Notes under the pieces: generated by a model
What the model saw: the letters and a program-made list of their open reading frames with translations, nothing else
Told to the model about the DNA's origin: nothing
The model's database searches: none
Shown: positions 1 through 8,832 of the stretch, piece after piece
Numbering within the stretch: position 1 is the first letter of the stretch
How the letters are laid out: each line of letters opens with the position of its first letter
Assembly: GCF_900091315.1 (NCBI RefSeq)
Contig: NZ_FLSP01000043.1
Span: 1 to 64,000 of the forward strand
Reading direction: 5' to 3'
Length of the DNA stretch: 64,000 nucleotides
Source: Streptomyces sp. DI166
GTDB taxonomy: Bacteria; Actinomycetota; Actinomycetes; Streptomycetales; Streptomycetaceae
Made by a program: the position numbers and the translations under genes

Positions 1-50
1 GCGACGGGGCACCCGGAGCGGACAGCGCAGGACAACCCGAGGCAGGGGCC

Positions 51-2531
51 ATGGGCAGGGTCGACCGCATCGCGGAGCCGTGGGGAAGCCGTACGCCGTA
101 CGGCAGGGGCGAGCCGTGGCCGGTACGGGTGGACACCCACCTGGCCGACGGCGTGCGGCCGGACCAGGTCGACCGCTGGGTGCGGTCCGCCTCCGTACTG
201 CACTCCAACGGCGACGCCCTCGACATCGCCGTACGCGACGGCCGCATCGTCGGGGTGCGCGGACGCGCCGAGGACCGCGTCAACCACGGCCGCCTCGACC
301 CCAAGGACCTGTACGCCTGGCAGGCGGTCGCCGCACCGGACCGGCTGACCACGCCCATGATCAGGGAGAACGGGAAGCTCGTCGAGACGGACTGGGACAC
401 CGCCATGGACCGGGTCGTGCGTCGCACCCGGGACCTCCTCGACGAGCAGGGGCCCGGCGCGATCGGCTTCTACACCACCGGCCAGCTCTTCCTGGAGGAG
501 TACTACACCCTCGCCGTCATCGCCCACGGCGGCATCGGCACCAACCACCTCGACGGCAACACCCGCCTGTGCACGGCCACCGCGGCCGCCGCGCTCAAGG
601 AGTCCTTCGGCTGCGACGGCCAGCCCGGCTCGTACACCGACATCGACCACGCCGACACGATCGCCCTGTACGGCCACAACATGGCCGCCACCCAGCCGGT
701 CCTGTGGTCCCGGGTCCTGGACCGGCTCGCCGGACCCGAACCGCCCGCGCTGATCTGCGTCGATCCCCGCGACACCCCCGTGGCCCGCGCCGCCACCGTC
801 CATCTCGCGCCCCGCCCCGGCACCAACCTCGCCCTCATGAACGGCCTGCTGCACGAGATCGTCGGCAACGGCTGGACCGACCCCGACTACCTCGAACGCC
901 ACACGGTCGGCTACGACGACCTGCGCGAGCGCGTCAAGGAGTACCCGCCCGAACGCGCCTCCGTCATCTGCGACGTTCCCGTCGAGGTCATCCGGCACGC
1001 CGCCCGCCTGCTCGGCACGGGCGAACGCCTGCTGTCCACCGTGCTTCAGGGCTTCTACCAGTCCCACCAGGCGACCGCCGCCGCCGTCCAGGTCAACAAC
1101 ATCCACCTGGTACGCGGCATGCTCGGCCGCCCCGGCTGCGGTGTGCTCCAGATGAACGGCCAGCCCACCGCCGAGAACACCCGCGAGTGCGGCGCCGACG
1201 GCGACCTGCCCGGCTTCCGGAACTGGGCCAACGACGACCACGTCGCCGAGATCGCCCGCCTGTGGAACATCGAGCCGAACCGGCTCCCGCACTACGGCCC
1301 GCCGACCCACGCCATGAAGATCTTCCGGTACGCCGAACAGGGCTCCCTGCGGATGCTGTGGATCTCCGGCACCAACCCCGCCGTGTCCCTGCCGGAACTC
1401 GCCCGCATCCGCGCCGTCCTCGCCCGGGAAGGTCTCTTCCTCGTCGTCCAGGACCTCTACCCGACGGAGACCACCGCCCTCGCCGACGTGGTCCTGCCCG
1501 CCGCCGGCTGGGCCGAGAAGACCGGCACCTTCACCAACGCCGACCGCACCGTCCACCTCTCCGACAAAGCCGTCGAACCCCCCGGCCTGGCCCGTTCCGA
1601 CCTCGACATCTTCCTCGACTACGCCCGCCGCCTCGACCTGCGCGACAAGGACGGCGACCCGTTGGTGAAGTGGCACGACCCCGAATCGGGGTTCAGGGCC
1701 TGGCAGGAGTGCTCACGCGGCCGGCCCTGCGACTACACCGGCCTCAGCCACGACCTGCTGCGCACCGCCCCCAGCGGCATTCAGTGGCCGTGCACCGCCG
1801 ACCACCCCGACGGCACCGAACGCCTCTACGCCGACGGCGCGTTCTGGAGCGCCCCCGACGTCTGCGAGAGCTACGGCCGCGACATGATCACCGGCGCCCC
1901 CGCGGAGCCCGTGGAGTACCGGGCCCTCAACCCCGACGGCAAGGCCGTGATCAGGGACGCGGGCTATCTCCCGCCTCATGAACAGCCCTCCGACGACTAC
2001 CCGTTCGCCCTGATCACCGGGCGGACCCTTTACCACTTCCACACCCGCACCAAGACCGGCCGCACCCCTGAACTACGGGCCGCCGCCCCCGAGGTGTGGG
2101 TGGAGATCTGCCGCGCCGACGCCGAGCCGCTCGGCATCGGCGAGGGCGACCGGGTCGACATCACCACCCCGCGCGGCACGGTACGGGCCCGCGCCCGCGT
2201 CGGCGGCATCCGTCCCGGTGTGCTGTTCCTGCCCTTCCACTACGGCTACTGGGACACCGGCGACGGGACCGGTCCCGGAGAGGGACCCGGCCGGGCCGCG
2301 AACGAGCTGACCCTCACCGACTGGGACCCGGTCTCCAAACAGCCCCTCTTCAAGACCGCGGCCGCGGCCCTGCACCGCGTCGCCCCCGCCGGCGGCCCGG
2401 CCCCGGCACCCCCGGCCACCGCCACGTCCCCCGGCCACGTCAACAGAAGCAACAGAAGCAACGGAAACAGCGGAGTCAGCGAAGACAGCGAAGACAGCGG
2501 AGTCTGCGAAGACAGCGGAGTCAGCCCATGA
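51..2531 (+). CDS. Molybdopterin oxidoreductase (nitrate reductase/formate dehydrogenase-like) lacking N-terminal Fe-S ligands
   Basis: This 826-residue protein belongs to the Mo-bis-MGD (DMSO reductase) superfamily and is probably a cytoplasmic oxidoreductase of unknown substrate. The Mo-binding core begins near residue 105. Cys174 in NTRLCTATAAA sits where the Mo ligand is expected, and the C-terminal cofactor-binding barrel is recognisable near ITGRTLYHFHTRTKT. In relatives the N terminus has C-x2-C-x3-C-x27-C for a [4Fe-4S] cluster. Here the same spacing is filled by Ser48, His51, Asp55 and Asp83, so the cluster should be absent. The last 30 residues are a Ser/Gly/Asp/Glu-rich tail encoded by short DNA repeats. 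The start ATG follows a purine-rich GAGGCAGGGG. The stop overlaps the next gene by 4 bases. The superfamily is certain; nitrate reductase or formate dehydrogenase activity is not shown. Confidence 0.85.
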   Translation: MGRVDRIAEPWGSRTPYGRGEPWPVRVDTHLADGVRPDQVDRWVRSASVLHSNGDALDIAVRDGRIVGVRGRAEDRVNHGRLDPKDLYAWQAVAAPDRLTTPMIRENGKLVETDWDTAMDRVVRRTRDLLDEQGPGAIGFYTTGQLFLEEYYTLAVIAHGGIGTNHLDGNTRLCTATAAAALKESFGCDGQPGSYTDIDHADTIALYGHNMAATQPVLWSRVLDRLAGPEPPALICVDPRDTPVARAATVHLAPRPGTNLALMNGLLHEIVGNGWTDPDYLERHTVGYDDLRERVKEYPPERASVICDVPVEVIRHAARLLGTGERLLSTVLQGFYQSHQATAAAVQVNNIHLVRGMLGRPGCGVLQMNGQPTAENTRECGADGDLPGFRNWANDDHVAEIARLWNIEPNRLPHYGPPTHAMKIFRYAEQGSLRMLWISGTNPAVSLPELARIRAVLAREGLFLVVQDLYPTETTALADVVLPAAGWAEKTGTFTNADRTVHLSDKAVEPPGLARSDLDIFLDYARRLDLRDKDGDPLVKWHDPESGFRAWQECSRGRPCDYTGLSHDLLRTAPSGIQWPCTADHPDGTERLYADGAFWSAPDVCESYGRDMITGAPAEPVEYRALNPDGKAVIRDAGYLPPHEQPSDDYPFALITGRTLYHFHTRTKTGRTPELRAAAPEVWVEICRADAEPLGIGEGDRVDITTPRGTVRARARVGGIRPGVLFLPFHYGYWDTGDGTGPGEGPGRAANELTLTDWDPVSKQPLFKTAAAALHRVAPAGGPAPAPPATATSPGHVNRSNRSNGNSGVSEDSEDSGVCEDSGVSP

Positions 2532-3010
2532 AGATCGGCACGGTCCTGCGTGAACTGCACGACGACGAGCGGGAGCTGATCCGCTCTCTGCTGCTCACCG
2601 CCGAACGCCATCGCGACGCCCACGAGATCCACCACCTCGCCCTCGACCTCGCCACCTGGTCGCGCCGCCATCTGCGGGAGGTGGCCGACGTCGCCGACGG
2701 ATACGGCGTCCGCCTCGACCCCGACCCCGGCGACAGCCCCCGCCGCACCGACCGGCTCCGCGAGAAGGGCGGCGCGCTCTTCGGCCGGCCCCCCGACCCC
2801 GGGATGCTCCTCCTGAACGACCTGCGGGAGATCTGCGGGCGGGCCTCGGCGGTCTCCCTGGACTGGGAACTGGTGGCGCAGGCGGCCCAGGCCATGACCG
2901 ACGAACGGCTCCTGGGACTGGCCCGGCGCTGCCACCCCGACACCCTGCGGCAGCTCCGCTGGGCCAACACGGAACTGAAGGAGACCTCACCACAGGTCCT
3001 CACCAGCTGA
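2528..3010 (+). CDS. Small helical protein coupled to the molybdoenzyme
   Basis: This 160-residue protein matches no family I recognise. Its ATG overlaps the stop of the molybdoenzyme gene (ATGA), so the two are almost certainly co-translated. The sequence is charged and predicted mostly alpha-helical (for example ELIRSLLLTAERHRDAHEIH). It has a His-containing first third and no signal peptide or membrane segment. The tight coupling suggests a subunit, chaperone or electron-transfer partner of the oxidoreductase; this is inference from position only. A ferritin-like or hemerythrin-like helical bundle is possible, but I cannot identify a metal-ligand pattern. Confidence 0.65.
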   Translation: MKIGTVLRELHDDERELIRSLLLTAERHRDAHEIHHLALDLATWSRRHLREVADVADGYGVRLDPDPGDSPRRTDRLREKGGALFGRPPDPGMLLLNDLREICGRASAVSLDWELVAQAAQAMTDERLLGLARRCHPDTLRQLRWANTELKETSPQVLTS

Positions 3011-3033
3011 CTCGCCGACCGACCGAGCCGCAG

Positions 3034-3081
3034 TCGATCCGAGCCGGGTTCGATCCGAGCCGGGTTCGATCCGAGCCGAGG
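3034..3081 (+). repeat. Three 16-bp tandem repeats upstream of the sugar-locus regulator
   Basis: The unit TCGATCCGAGCCGGGT occurs at 3034-3049 and 3050-3065, and a slightly changed copy lies at 3066-3081. The array sits between the molybdoenzyme pair and the DeoR/LacI-type regulator, just before the AT-richer inverted repeat at 3101-3130. It may be slippage product or a tandem protein-binding array; the sequence alone does not decide. Confidence 0.75.
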
Positions 3082-3100
3082 CCGGCCTGAGCTGCGATCG

Positions 3101-3130
3101 ATCGTATTGATCGCAAACGATCGATACGAT
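3101..3130 (+). promoter_or_regulatory. Candidate operator (inverted repeat) of the DeoR/LacI hybrid regulator
   Basis: The arms ATCGTATTGAT (3101-3111) and ATCGATACGAT (3120-3130) are inverted repeats with one mismatch around an 8-base spacer. They lie about 75 bases before the regulator start in a locally AT-rich stretch, a position that fits autoregulation. Related AT-richer motifs (GATCGTTTTGATTG) occur at about 4316-4330 before the binding-protein gene, and an inverted repeat precedes the lyase gene at 13657-13699. Binding by the adjacent regulator is inferred. Confidence 0.5.
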
Positions 3131-3203
3131 TGGGGGCGTAGAGTAGGCGCTCCGGGTCACGCCGTCCGCCCCGGAGAAACCCGTCATCGCCCAGGGGGAA
3201 CCC

Positions 3204-4295
3204 ATGCGACTCCATGTCGACCAGCGCCATGAGCGAGTGCTCGAACTCGTCCGCGAACGGCGCAGCATCCGGGTCGCCGAACTCGCCGCCGAACTGGGTG
3301 TCTCCGCGGTCACCCTGCGGCGGGACGTGGAGGCACTGGCCGCCCAGGGGCGGGTGCAGCGGCTGCACGGAGCCGTGGTCTGGCCGGAGGACGCGGCGCC
3401 TGAGCCGCGTGAGCGGGAGGCCGGGGCCGCGGGCGCGGTGATCGGCATGATCGTGCCGACCACGAACTACATCTTCGCCGACATCGTCCGCGGCGCCCGC
3501 GAGACCGTCGCCGCCCAGGGCGGGCGGCTGGTGCTCGGGGTGTCCGGTTACGTGGACGCCGAGGACTCGGTGCAGGCCGAGCATCTGATCGCGGGTGGGG
3601 CGCAGGGGCTGCTGGTCGCGCCGAGCTGGTTCGGGGGAGTGCCCGAGGACGGACAGGAGAAGTGGCTGCTGGAGCGCGACGTCCCGGCCGTGCTGGTGGA
3701 GCGCTCGGCGCCGCCCGGGAACCCCGCCGCCAACCTGGACCGGGTCCGCACCGACCGCGCCCACGGCGCCGCCGTCGCCGTCGGGCACTTCGCCTCGCTC
3801 GGCCACCGCAAGATCACCGCGGTGCTCCAGGAGGGACCGCACGCCGACCAGATCTCGGCGGGGTTCCGGGCGGCCGTGCGGGCGCGCGGTCTGGACGTTG
3901 ACATCGATGCCCCGTCGGTGCGTGAGCACGGCGACTATGAGGCGAGCGTCGACCACTTGGTGGACGCCGTGCGCAAACGCGGGGTCACCGCGGCGCTGGT
4001 GCACAGCGACGAGGACGCGATCGTACTGGTGCCGCGGCTCCAGGCGGCCGGGGTGCGGGTGCCGGACGATCTCGCGCTGATCGCCTACGACGACGAGGTG
4101 GCCGGCCTGTCCGATGTACCGCTGACCGCCGTCGCCCCGCCCAAGCGCTCGGTCGGCGAACTGGCGGCGAAGCTGCTGCTCCAGCGGCTCGCCGAGCGGC
4201 GGGGCGGGCAGCGGCCCGGGCCCGGTCAACACGTGGACCTGCTGCCCGCGTTGCGCATCCGCAAGTCCTGCGGCGGCGAACCGAACGCCGACTGA
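3204..4295 (+). CDS. Transcriptional regulator, DeoR-type HTH fused to LacI-type sugar-binding domain
   Basis: The protein has 363 residues. Residues 1-58 form a DeoR-family winged helix (RSIRVAELAAELGVSAVTLR, then RDVEALAAQG). Residues from about 76 on form a periplasmic-binding-protein-like effector domain of the LacI/GalR kind (IGMIVPTTNYIFADIVRGA). The architecture is that of a sugar-responsive repressor. It starts at an ATG with an AGGGGGA ribosome site at 3193-3199. It is followed by the importer operon in the same direction, with a 125-base gap holding more AT-rich repeat-like sequence, so it probably controls 4421-11207 and perhaps the lyase at 11194-13629. The inducer is unknown; an unsaturated uronate-containing oligosaccharide would fit the context. 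Confidence 0.85.
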   Translation: MRLHVDQRHERVLELVRERRSIRVAELAAELGVSAVTLRRDVEALAAQGRVQRLHGAVVWPEDAAPEPREREAGAAGAVIGMIVPTTNYIFADIVRGARETVAAQGGRLVLGVSGYVDAEDSVQAEHLIAGGAQGLLVAPSWFGGVPEDGQEKWLLERDVPAVLVERSAPPGNPAANLDRVRTDRAHGAAVAVGHFASLGHRKITAVLQEGPHADQISAGFRAAVRARGLDVDIDAPSVREHGDYEASVDHLVDAVRKRGVTAALVHSDEDAIVLVPRLQAAGVRVPDDLALIAYDDEVAGLSDVPLTAVAPPKRSVGELAAKLLLQRLAERRGGQRPGPGQHVDLLPALRIRKSCGGEPNAD

Positions 4296-4299
4296 TCGT

Positions 4300-4420
4300 T
4301 CCGCTCGTTCTAGCGATCGTTTTGATTGAATTGGTCGAACGCTCTTGACGTCGATCGTTGTGGCGCAAAGGATGTCCTGCGACCGCCTCTTCCCGTACGA
4401 GGTCCCGTAGGAGACGTGCC
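4300..4420 (+). promoter_or_regulatory. Promoter/operator region of the first ABC-importer operon
   Basis: This gap between the regulator and the binding-protein gene is AT-rich for this genome and contains repeated GATCGTT elements (about 4294, 4315 and 4353), GATTGAATTGGTCGAACGC, and TTGACG at about 4345. The motif words resemble those of the inverted repeat before the regulator, which suggests control by the same protein. An AGGAG ribosome site at 4409-4413 ends the region. Exact promoter boxes are not certain. Confidence 0.4.
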
Positions 4421-5731
4421 ATGACGCGCACTTCAAGATCGTTCCGCACCACCGCCACTCTCGCCGCCGTCGCCGCGCTCGGCCTGCTGGCCACCGCGTG
4501 CGGCGGCGACGGCGACTCGACCGGCTCCGCCGCCGACGGCAAGCCGGTCACCCTCACCTACTGGACCTGGACCCTCGGGGCCCAGTCGACGGTCGAGGCG
4601 TTCAACCGGACGCACAAGGACATCAAGGTCGAGCTGACCGAGATACCGAGCGGCACCGATGGCTACAGCAAGCTCGCCAACGCCGTGAAGGCGGGCAACG
4701 CGCCCGACGTGGCCACGATCGAGTACCAAATGGTCCCCGAGTTCGCCAGCCAGGGGAATCTGATCGATCTGAGCGAATACGCCGGGGAAACCGTCAGAAC
4801 GAAGTTCCCGCAGTCCCTCCAGGACCTGGTGACCTTCGGCGGCAAGACCTGGACCGTCCCCTACGACGCCGCCCCGCAGCTCTACTACTACCGCACCGAC
4901 CTGTTCAAGAAGTACGGCATCGAAGTCCCCACCACCTGGGACGAGTTCAAGACCGCCGCGGAGAAGGTCAAGAAGCAGGACAAGAACGTCCGGCTCGCCT
5001 CCATGCCCAAGAACGACCCCGCACTGCTGGCCGCCCTGTCCTGGCAGGCAGGCGCCAAGTGGTTCTCCGTCGAGGGCGACGCCTGGAAGCCCGCCGTCGA
5101 CGACGCCGCGACCACCAAGGTCACCACCTACTGGGACGGCCTGATCGAGGACGGCCTCGTGCAGTCCTACACCGGCTACAGCCCCGAGGAGACCAAGGCC
5201 CGCACCAGCGGCCGGACCCTGTCCTTCCTCGGCGCCTCCTGGTCCGCGGGCGGGATGCGGACCGCCATGCCCGACCTCGCCGGCAAGTGGGCCGCCGCGC
5301 CCATGCCGCACTGGGGCACCCCCGCCAGCGGCAACTACGGCGGCACCTCCTACGGAGTCCTCAAGGGCAGCGAGAACGCCAAGGCCGCCGCGGAGTTCAT
5401 CACCTGGCTCACCACGAACAAGGCCGGCGTCGAGGCCCGGCTCGCCGACCTGGAGTCACCCAGCAGCGCCCTGCCCGCCAACCCCGAGATGCGCGAAGTG
5501 GCCGCCGCGAAGTTCGACACCGGCTACCTCAACGGCCAGGACCTCTACGCCCTCGCCTCCGAGCAGGCCGAGACCATCGTCCCCGGCTGGACCTGGGGCC
5601 CCAACCAGATGGACGTCTACACCGCCGTACAGGACCGGACCGCCAAGTCCGACTTCACCTCCGGTGTGCGGGCGGGCCAGCGCAAGGCGGAGTCCGGCAT
5701 CTCGGAACGCGGCCTGAAGCTGGCGAAGTAG
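4421..5731 (+). CDS. Sugar ABC transporter substrate-binding lipoprotein
   Basis: This 436-residue extracellular solute-binding protein (family 1, MalE/UgpB-like) captures a sugar outside the cell for the two permeases downstream. The N terminus is a lipoprotein signal: basic residues, a hydrophobic run, then lipobox LATAC with the acylated Cys near residue 27. The mature start (VTLTYWTW) and later GVLKGSENAKAAAEFI are typical of the family. I chose the ATG at 4421 because AGGAG lies 7 bases before it; an upstream in-frame ATG at 4358 would spoil the signal peptide. It is the first gene of an operon with 5879-7767 and probably beyond. No ATPase gene is present; Streptomyces importers of this type generally share MsiK. 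Confidence 0.9.
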   Translation: MTRTSRSFRTTATLAAVAALGLLATACGGDGDSTGSAADGKPVTLTYWTWTLGAQSTVEAFNRTHKDIKVELTEIPSGTDGYSKLANAVKAGNAPDVATIEYQMVPEFASQGNLIDLSEYAGETVRTKFPQSLQDLVTFGGKTWTVPYDAAPQLYYYRTDLFKKYGIEVPTTWDEFKTAAEKVKKQDKNVRLASMPKNDPALLAALSWQAGAKWFSVEGDAWKPAVDDAATTKVTTYWDGLIEDGLVQSYTGYSPEETKARTSGRTLSFLGASWSAGGMRTAMPDLAGKWAAAPMPHWGTPASGNYGGTSYGVLKGSENAKAAAEFITWLTTNKAGVEARLADLESPSSALPANPEMREVAAAKFDTGYLNGQDLYALASEQAETIVPGWTWGPNQMDVYTAVQDRTAKSDFTSGVRAGQRKAESGISERGLKLAK

Positions 5732-5878
5732 CGGCGCGGGGGCGGGAGTTCCGGCCCTTCCCGGCCCTCCCGGCTCGGCCGACTCCGCCGGTCCCACCCG
5801 GCGGCCCCACCCGGCGGCCCACCCGCCAGGCCCGTCCGTCTCCCCGTCACGCCCCTCCGCCAACTCAAGGAGCCCCCC

Positions 5879-6847
5879 GTGGCAGCCCCCTCCGCCCCGG
5901 CCGTACGCCCAGCCGCCGCGCGGGCGCCCGCACCGCACCCGCCGGGAGCCTCCCCGCTGCGGCGCGGACAGCGCCGCGCCGCCGCCCTGTTCATCGTCCC
6001 CTTCTTCGTGCTGTTCGCCGTCGTCATGGCGGCCCCGATCGCCTACGCGGTGTGGATGAGCCTGTTCCAGGAGCGTTCCTCCGGACTAGGATTCGGCGGC
6101 ACCGAGCGGGTGTTCGCGGGATTCGGCAACTACGCCAAGGCCCTGTCCGCCTCCGGCTTCCGCTCCTCCTTCGGGCACATCGCGTTGTACTGCGCCCTGT
6201 ACATCCCCGTGATGATCGGCGGCTCACTCGCCCTCGCCCTGCTGCTGGACTCCGCCCTCGCCCGCGCCAAACGGTTCTTCCAGCTCGCCCTGTTCCTGCC
6301 GCACGCGATCCCCGGACTGATCGCCTCGATCATCTGGATCTACCTCTACACCCCCGGCCTGAGCCCCGTGCTCGACTGGATCGGCGCGCTCGGCGGCAGT
6401 TGGGACTTCTACTCCGACGATCACGTGCTCACCTCTCTGGTCAACCTGACCGCCTGGCAGTGGACCGGCTACAACATGGTCATCTTCTACGCCGCCCTGC
6501 AGGCCGTACCGCGCGAAGTGCTCGAAGCGGCGGTCGTGGACGGCGCCGGCGCCGTACGCACCGCCCTGACCATCAAGGTCCCGATGATCGCTTCCGCGGT
6601 CGTCATGACCGTCCTGTTCACCTGCGTCGGCGCGATCCAGATCTTCACCGAGCCCAAACTCCTCAACCAGCGCGGCGCCCCCTCCATCGACACCGAGTGG
6701 TCCCCGACCCTGTACATCTGGAAGGCCGGTTTCGTGCAGCACGACTACGGCCTGGCCGCCGCCGCGTCCCTGATGCTCGCCGCCCTCGGTATCGCCCTCT
6801 CCTACCTCGTCACCCGGCTCGGCAACCGGTGGAAGGCCGCGCAATGA
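5879..6847 (+). CDS. Sugar ABC transporter permease (MalF-like)
   Basis: This 322-residue inner-membrane permease has about six transmembrane helices (first near FIVPFFVLFAVVMAAPIAYA). The cytoplasmic EAA loop that contacts the ATPase reads EAAVVDGAGAVRTALTIKVP. It forms a heterodimer with the product of the next gene. It starts at GTG with AAGGAG at 5867-5872; the 147-base gap before it holds only low-complexity sequence. The stop overlaps the start of the next permease by 4 bases (ATGA). Confidence 0.92.
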   Translation: MAAPSAPAVRPAAARAPAPHPPGASPLRRGQRRAAALFIVPFFVLFAVVMAAPIAYAVWMSLFQERSSGLGFGGTERVFAGFGNYAKALSASGFRSSFGHIALYCALYIPVMIGGSLALALLLDSALARAKRFFQLALFLPHAIPGLIASIIWIYLYTPGLSPVLDWIGALGGSWDFYSDDHVLTSLVNLTAWQWTGYNMVIFYAALQAVPREVLEAAVVDGAGAVRTALTIKVPMIASAVVMTVLFTCVGAIQIFTEPKLLNQRGAPSIDTEWSPTLYIWKAGFVQHDYGLAAAASLMLAALGIALSYLVTRLGNRWKAAQ

Positions 6848-7767
6848 CCACTCTCACCCAGCACACCGAATCGCCCGCCGCTAGGCCCACGGCCACGCGC
6901 AGACCCACCGGCAAGCCCCGCCGTACCGCCGCCGGCACCCTGCTCTCCAGAGGCGTCGTCAACGGACTCCTGCTCGTCGCCGCCTTCTACACCCTGATGC
7001 CGATCAGCTGGCTGCTCATTGCCGCCACCAAGAACCACCGCGACCTGTTCGCCACCTCCGGCTTCGCCTTCGGCGACTTCCACCTGCTCGCCAACCTCGA
7101 ACGCGTCCTCACCTACCACGACGGCATCTACCTGCGCTGGTTCGGCAACAGCATCCTGTACTCCGTCATCGGCTCCGCCGCCTCCACCCTGCTGTGCGTG
7201 GCCACCGGGTACGCCTTCGACAAGTACGAGTTCCGCGCCAAGGAGAAGCTGTTCGGCCTGGTCCTGGGCGGCGTCCTCGTCCCCACCACCGTCATCCAGC
7301 TCCCGATGTACCTGCTCGCCACCAAGGCGGGCGTCGTCAACACCTACTGGGCCCTGCTGCTGCCCGCCCTGGTCAACCCCTTCGGTGTCTACCTCGCCCG
7401 GGTCTTCTCCGAGGGCTATGTCCCCGGCGAGGTCCTGGAGGCGGCCCGTGTCGACGGCGCCGGCGAACTGCGCACCTTCGCCCGTATCGGCCTGCCCATG
7501 CTCGCGCCGGGCTTCATGACCATCTTCCTGTTCTCGTTCACCGCCAGTTGGAACAATTTCTTCGGCGCCCTGGTCATGCTCAACGACGAACAGCTCTACC
7601 CGGTCAACCTCGGCCTGTTCATGTGGAACAGCGTCACCCAGCAGCAGCCCGAGTTCTACTCGCTCGTCATCACCGGCTCCCTCGTCGCCGTCGTCCCGCT
7701 CGTCGCCGCCTTCGTCTGCCTCCAGCGCTTCTGGCGCTCCGGGCTGACCGCGGGCGCGGTGAAGTGA
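6844..7767 (+). CDS. Sugar ABC transporter permease (MalG-like)
   Basis: This 307-residue permease of the MalG/CarB class has about six membrane helices and the EAA motif EAARVDGAGELRTFARIGLP near residue 200. The N terminus has a Pro/Arg/Thr-rich cytoplasmic leader of about 35 residues. It is co-translated with the preceding permease through an ATGA overlap and completes the membrane part of the importer. Confidence 0.92.
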   Translation: MTTLTQHTESPAARPTATRRPTGKPRRTAAGTLLSRGVVNGLLLVAAFYTLMPISWLLIAATKNHRDLFATSGFAFGDFHLLANLERVLTYHDGIYLRWFGNSILYSVIGSAASTLLCVATGYAFDKYEFRAKEKLFGLVLGGVLVPTTVIQLPMYLLATKAGVVNTYWALLLPALVNPFGVYLARVFSEGYVPGEVLEAARVDGAGELRTFARIGLPMLAPGFMTIFLFSFTASWNNFFGALVMLNDEQLYPVNLGLFMWNSVTQQQPEFYSLVITGSLVAVVPLVAAFVCLQRFWRSGLTAGAVK

Positions 7768-7769
7768 CG

Positions 7770-8807
7770 ATGCCCGCACCGGAAGGCACCCCCCTGAACA
7801 CCACCCCCCGCCCGCGCACCGTCCTCGCCATGGGCCCGCAGATCCACCGGCAGCTCCTCGCCGAGAACGCCCTGACCCGGCTGCACACCGTCGCCCGCGT
7901 CGACACGACAACGGCCGTCTCCGATCTCGACCGGGCGGACCCGCGCGAACTCGCCTCCGCCGAAGTCCTGTTCACCCACTGGGGTGCCCCCCTGCTCACC
8001 GAGGAGGCGCTGCGCACGATGCCCCGGCTGCGCGCGGTCGTGCACGCCGCTGGCTCCGTGAAACACCATGTCACCGATGCCGTCTGGCGCCGCGGCATCA
8101 CCGTCTCCTCCGCCGCGGCCGCCAACGCCCTGCCCGTCGCCGAGTTCACCCTCGCCGCCGTTCTCCTCTCCGGCAAACGCGTCCTGGACGCCGCCCGCCA
8201 CTACGCCGACCTGCGCACCAGCCCCGACGTCCTGCCGTACTACACCGGCCACGGCAACTACCGTCGAACCATCGGCATCATCGGCGCCTCCCGGATCGGC
8301 CGCCGGGTCATCGAACTACTGCGCCCCTTCGACCTCCACGTCCTCCTGTACGACCCTTATGTGGACGCACACCAGGCCGGCGCGCTCGGCGTCGAACCGG
8401 TCGACCTCGACGAACTGGCCAGCCGCAGCGACGTGGTGTCCATCCACGCCCCCCAACTCCCCGAGACCCACCACATGTTCGACAGTCGCAGACTCGCACT
8501 GATGAAGGAGGGCGCCACGCTCATCAACACCTCCCGCGGTGATCTCGTGGACACCGACGCCCTCGTCGCCCACCTGGTCACCGGCCGCCTGCACGCCGTC
8601 CTCGACGTCACCGACCCCGAGGTCCCCCCGGCCGACTCACCCCTCTACACCCTCCCCAACGTGCTGCTCACCCCGCACATCGCGGGCTCCCTCGGCAACG
8701 AGCTGGCCCGGATGACCGACTGGGCGGTCGACGAGGTCGCCCGCTACGCCCAGGGCCTGCCCCTCGCCCACGGGATCGCCCCCGACGAACTGATCCGCTC
8801 CGCCTGA
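7770..8807 (+). CDS. D-isomer-specific 2-hydroxyacid dehydrogenase
   Basis: This 345-residue NAD(P)-dependent dehydrogenase belongs to the D-2-hydroxyacid family. It shows the nucleotide-binding segment IGIIGASRIGRRVIELL, followed by an acidic strand end (VLLYDPYVD). It also shows the family Arg region (TLINTSRGDLVDTDALVAHL) and the catalytic His in LLTPHIAGS. It would interconvert a 2-keto acid and a 2-hydroxy acid in the cytoplasm. It starts 2 bases after the permease stop; GTG at 7764 is an alternative start. Its position in a lyase/importer operon suggests a role in catabolism of imported uronate-derived products, which is inference. Confidence 0.85.
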   Translation: MPAPEGTPLNTTPRPRTVLAMGPQIHRQLLAENALTRLHTVARVDTTTAVSDLDRADPRELASAEVLFTHWGAPLLTEEALRTMPRLRAVVHAAGSVKHHVTDAVWRRGITVSSAAAANALPVAEFTLAAVLLSGKRVLDAARHYADLRTSPDVLPYYTGHGNYRRTIGIIGASRIGRRVIELLRPFDLHVLLYDPYVDAHQAGALGVEPVDLDELASRSDVVSIHAPQLPETHHMFDSRRLALMKEGATLINTSRGDLVDTDALVAHLVTGRLHAVLDVTDPEVPPADSPLYTLPNVLLTPHIAGSLGNELARMTDWAVDEVARYAQGLPLAHGIAPDELIRSA

Positions 8808-8832
8808 ACTCCCGCCACAGGAAGGGACCTTC

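Noticed and set aside
4498..7767. Very long open frame overlapping the binding-protein and first permease genes
   Set aside because: Only its last 307 codons (from 6844) encode a recognisable permease; the rest is an Arg-rich shadow of the genes in another frame.
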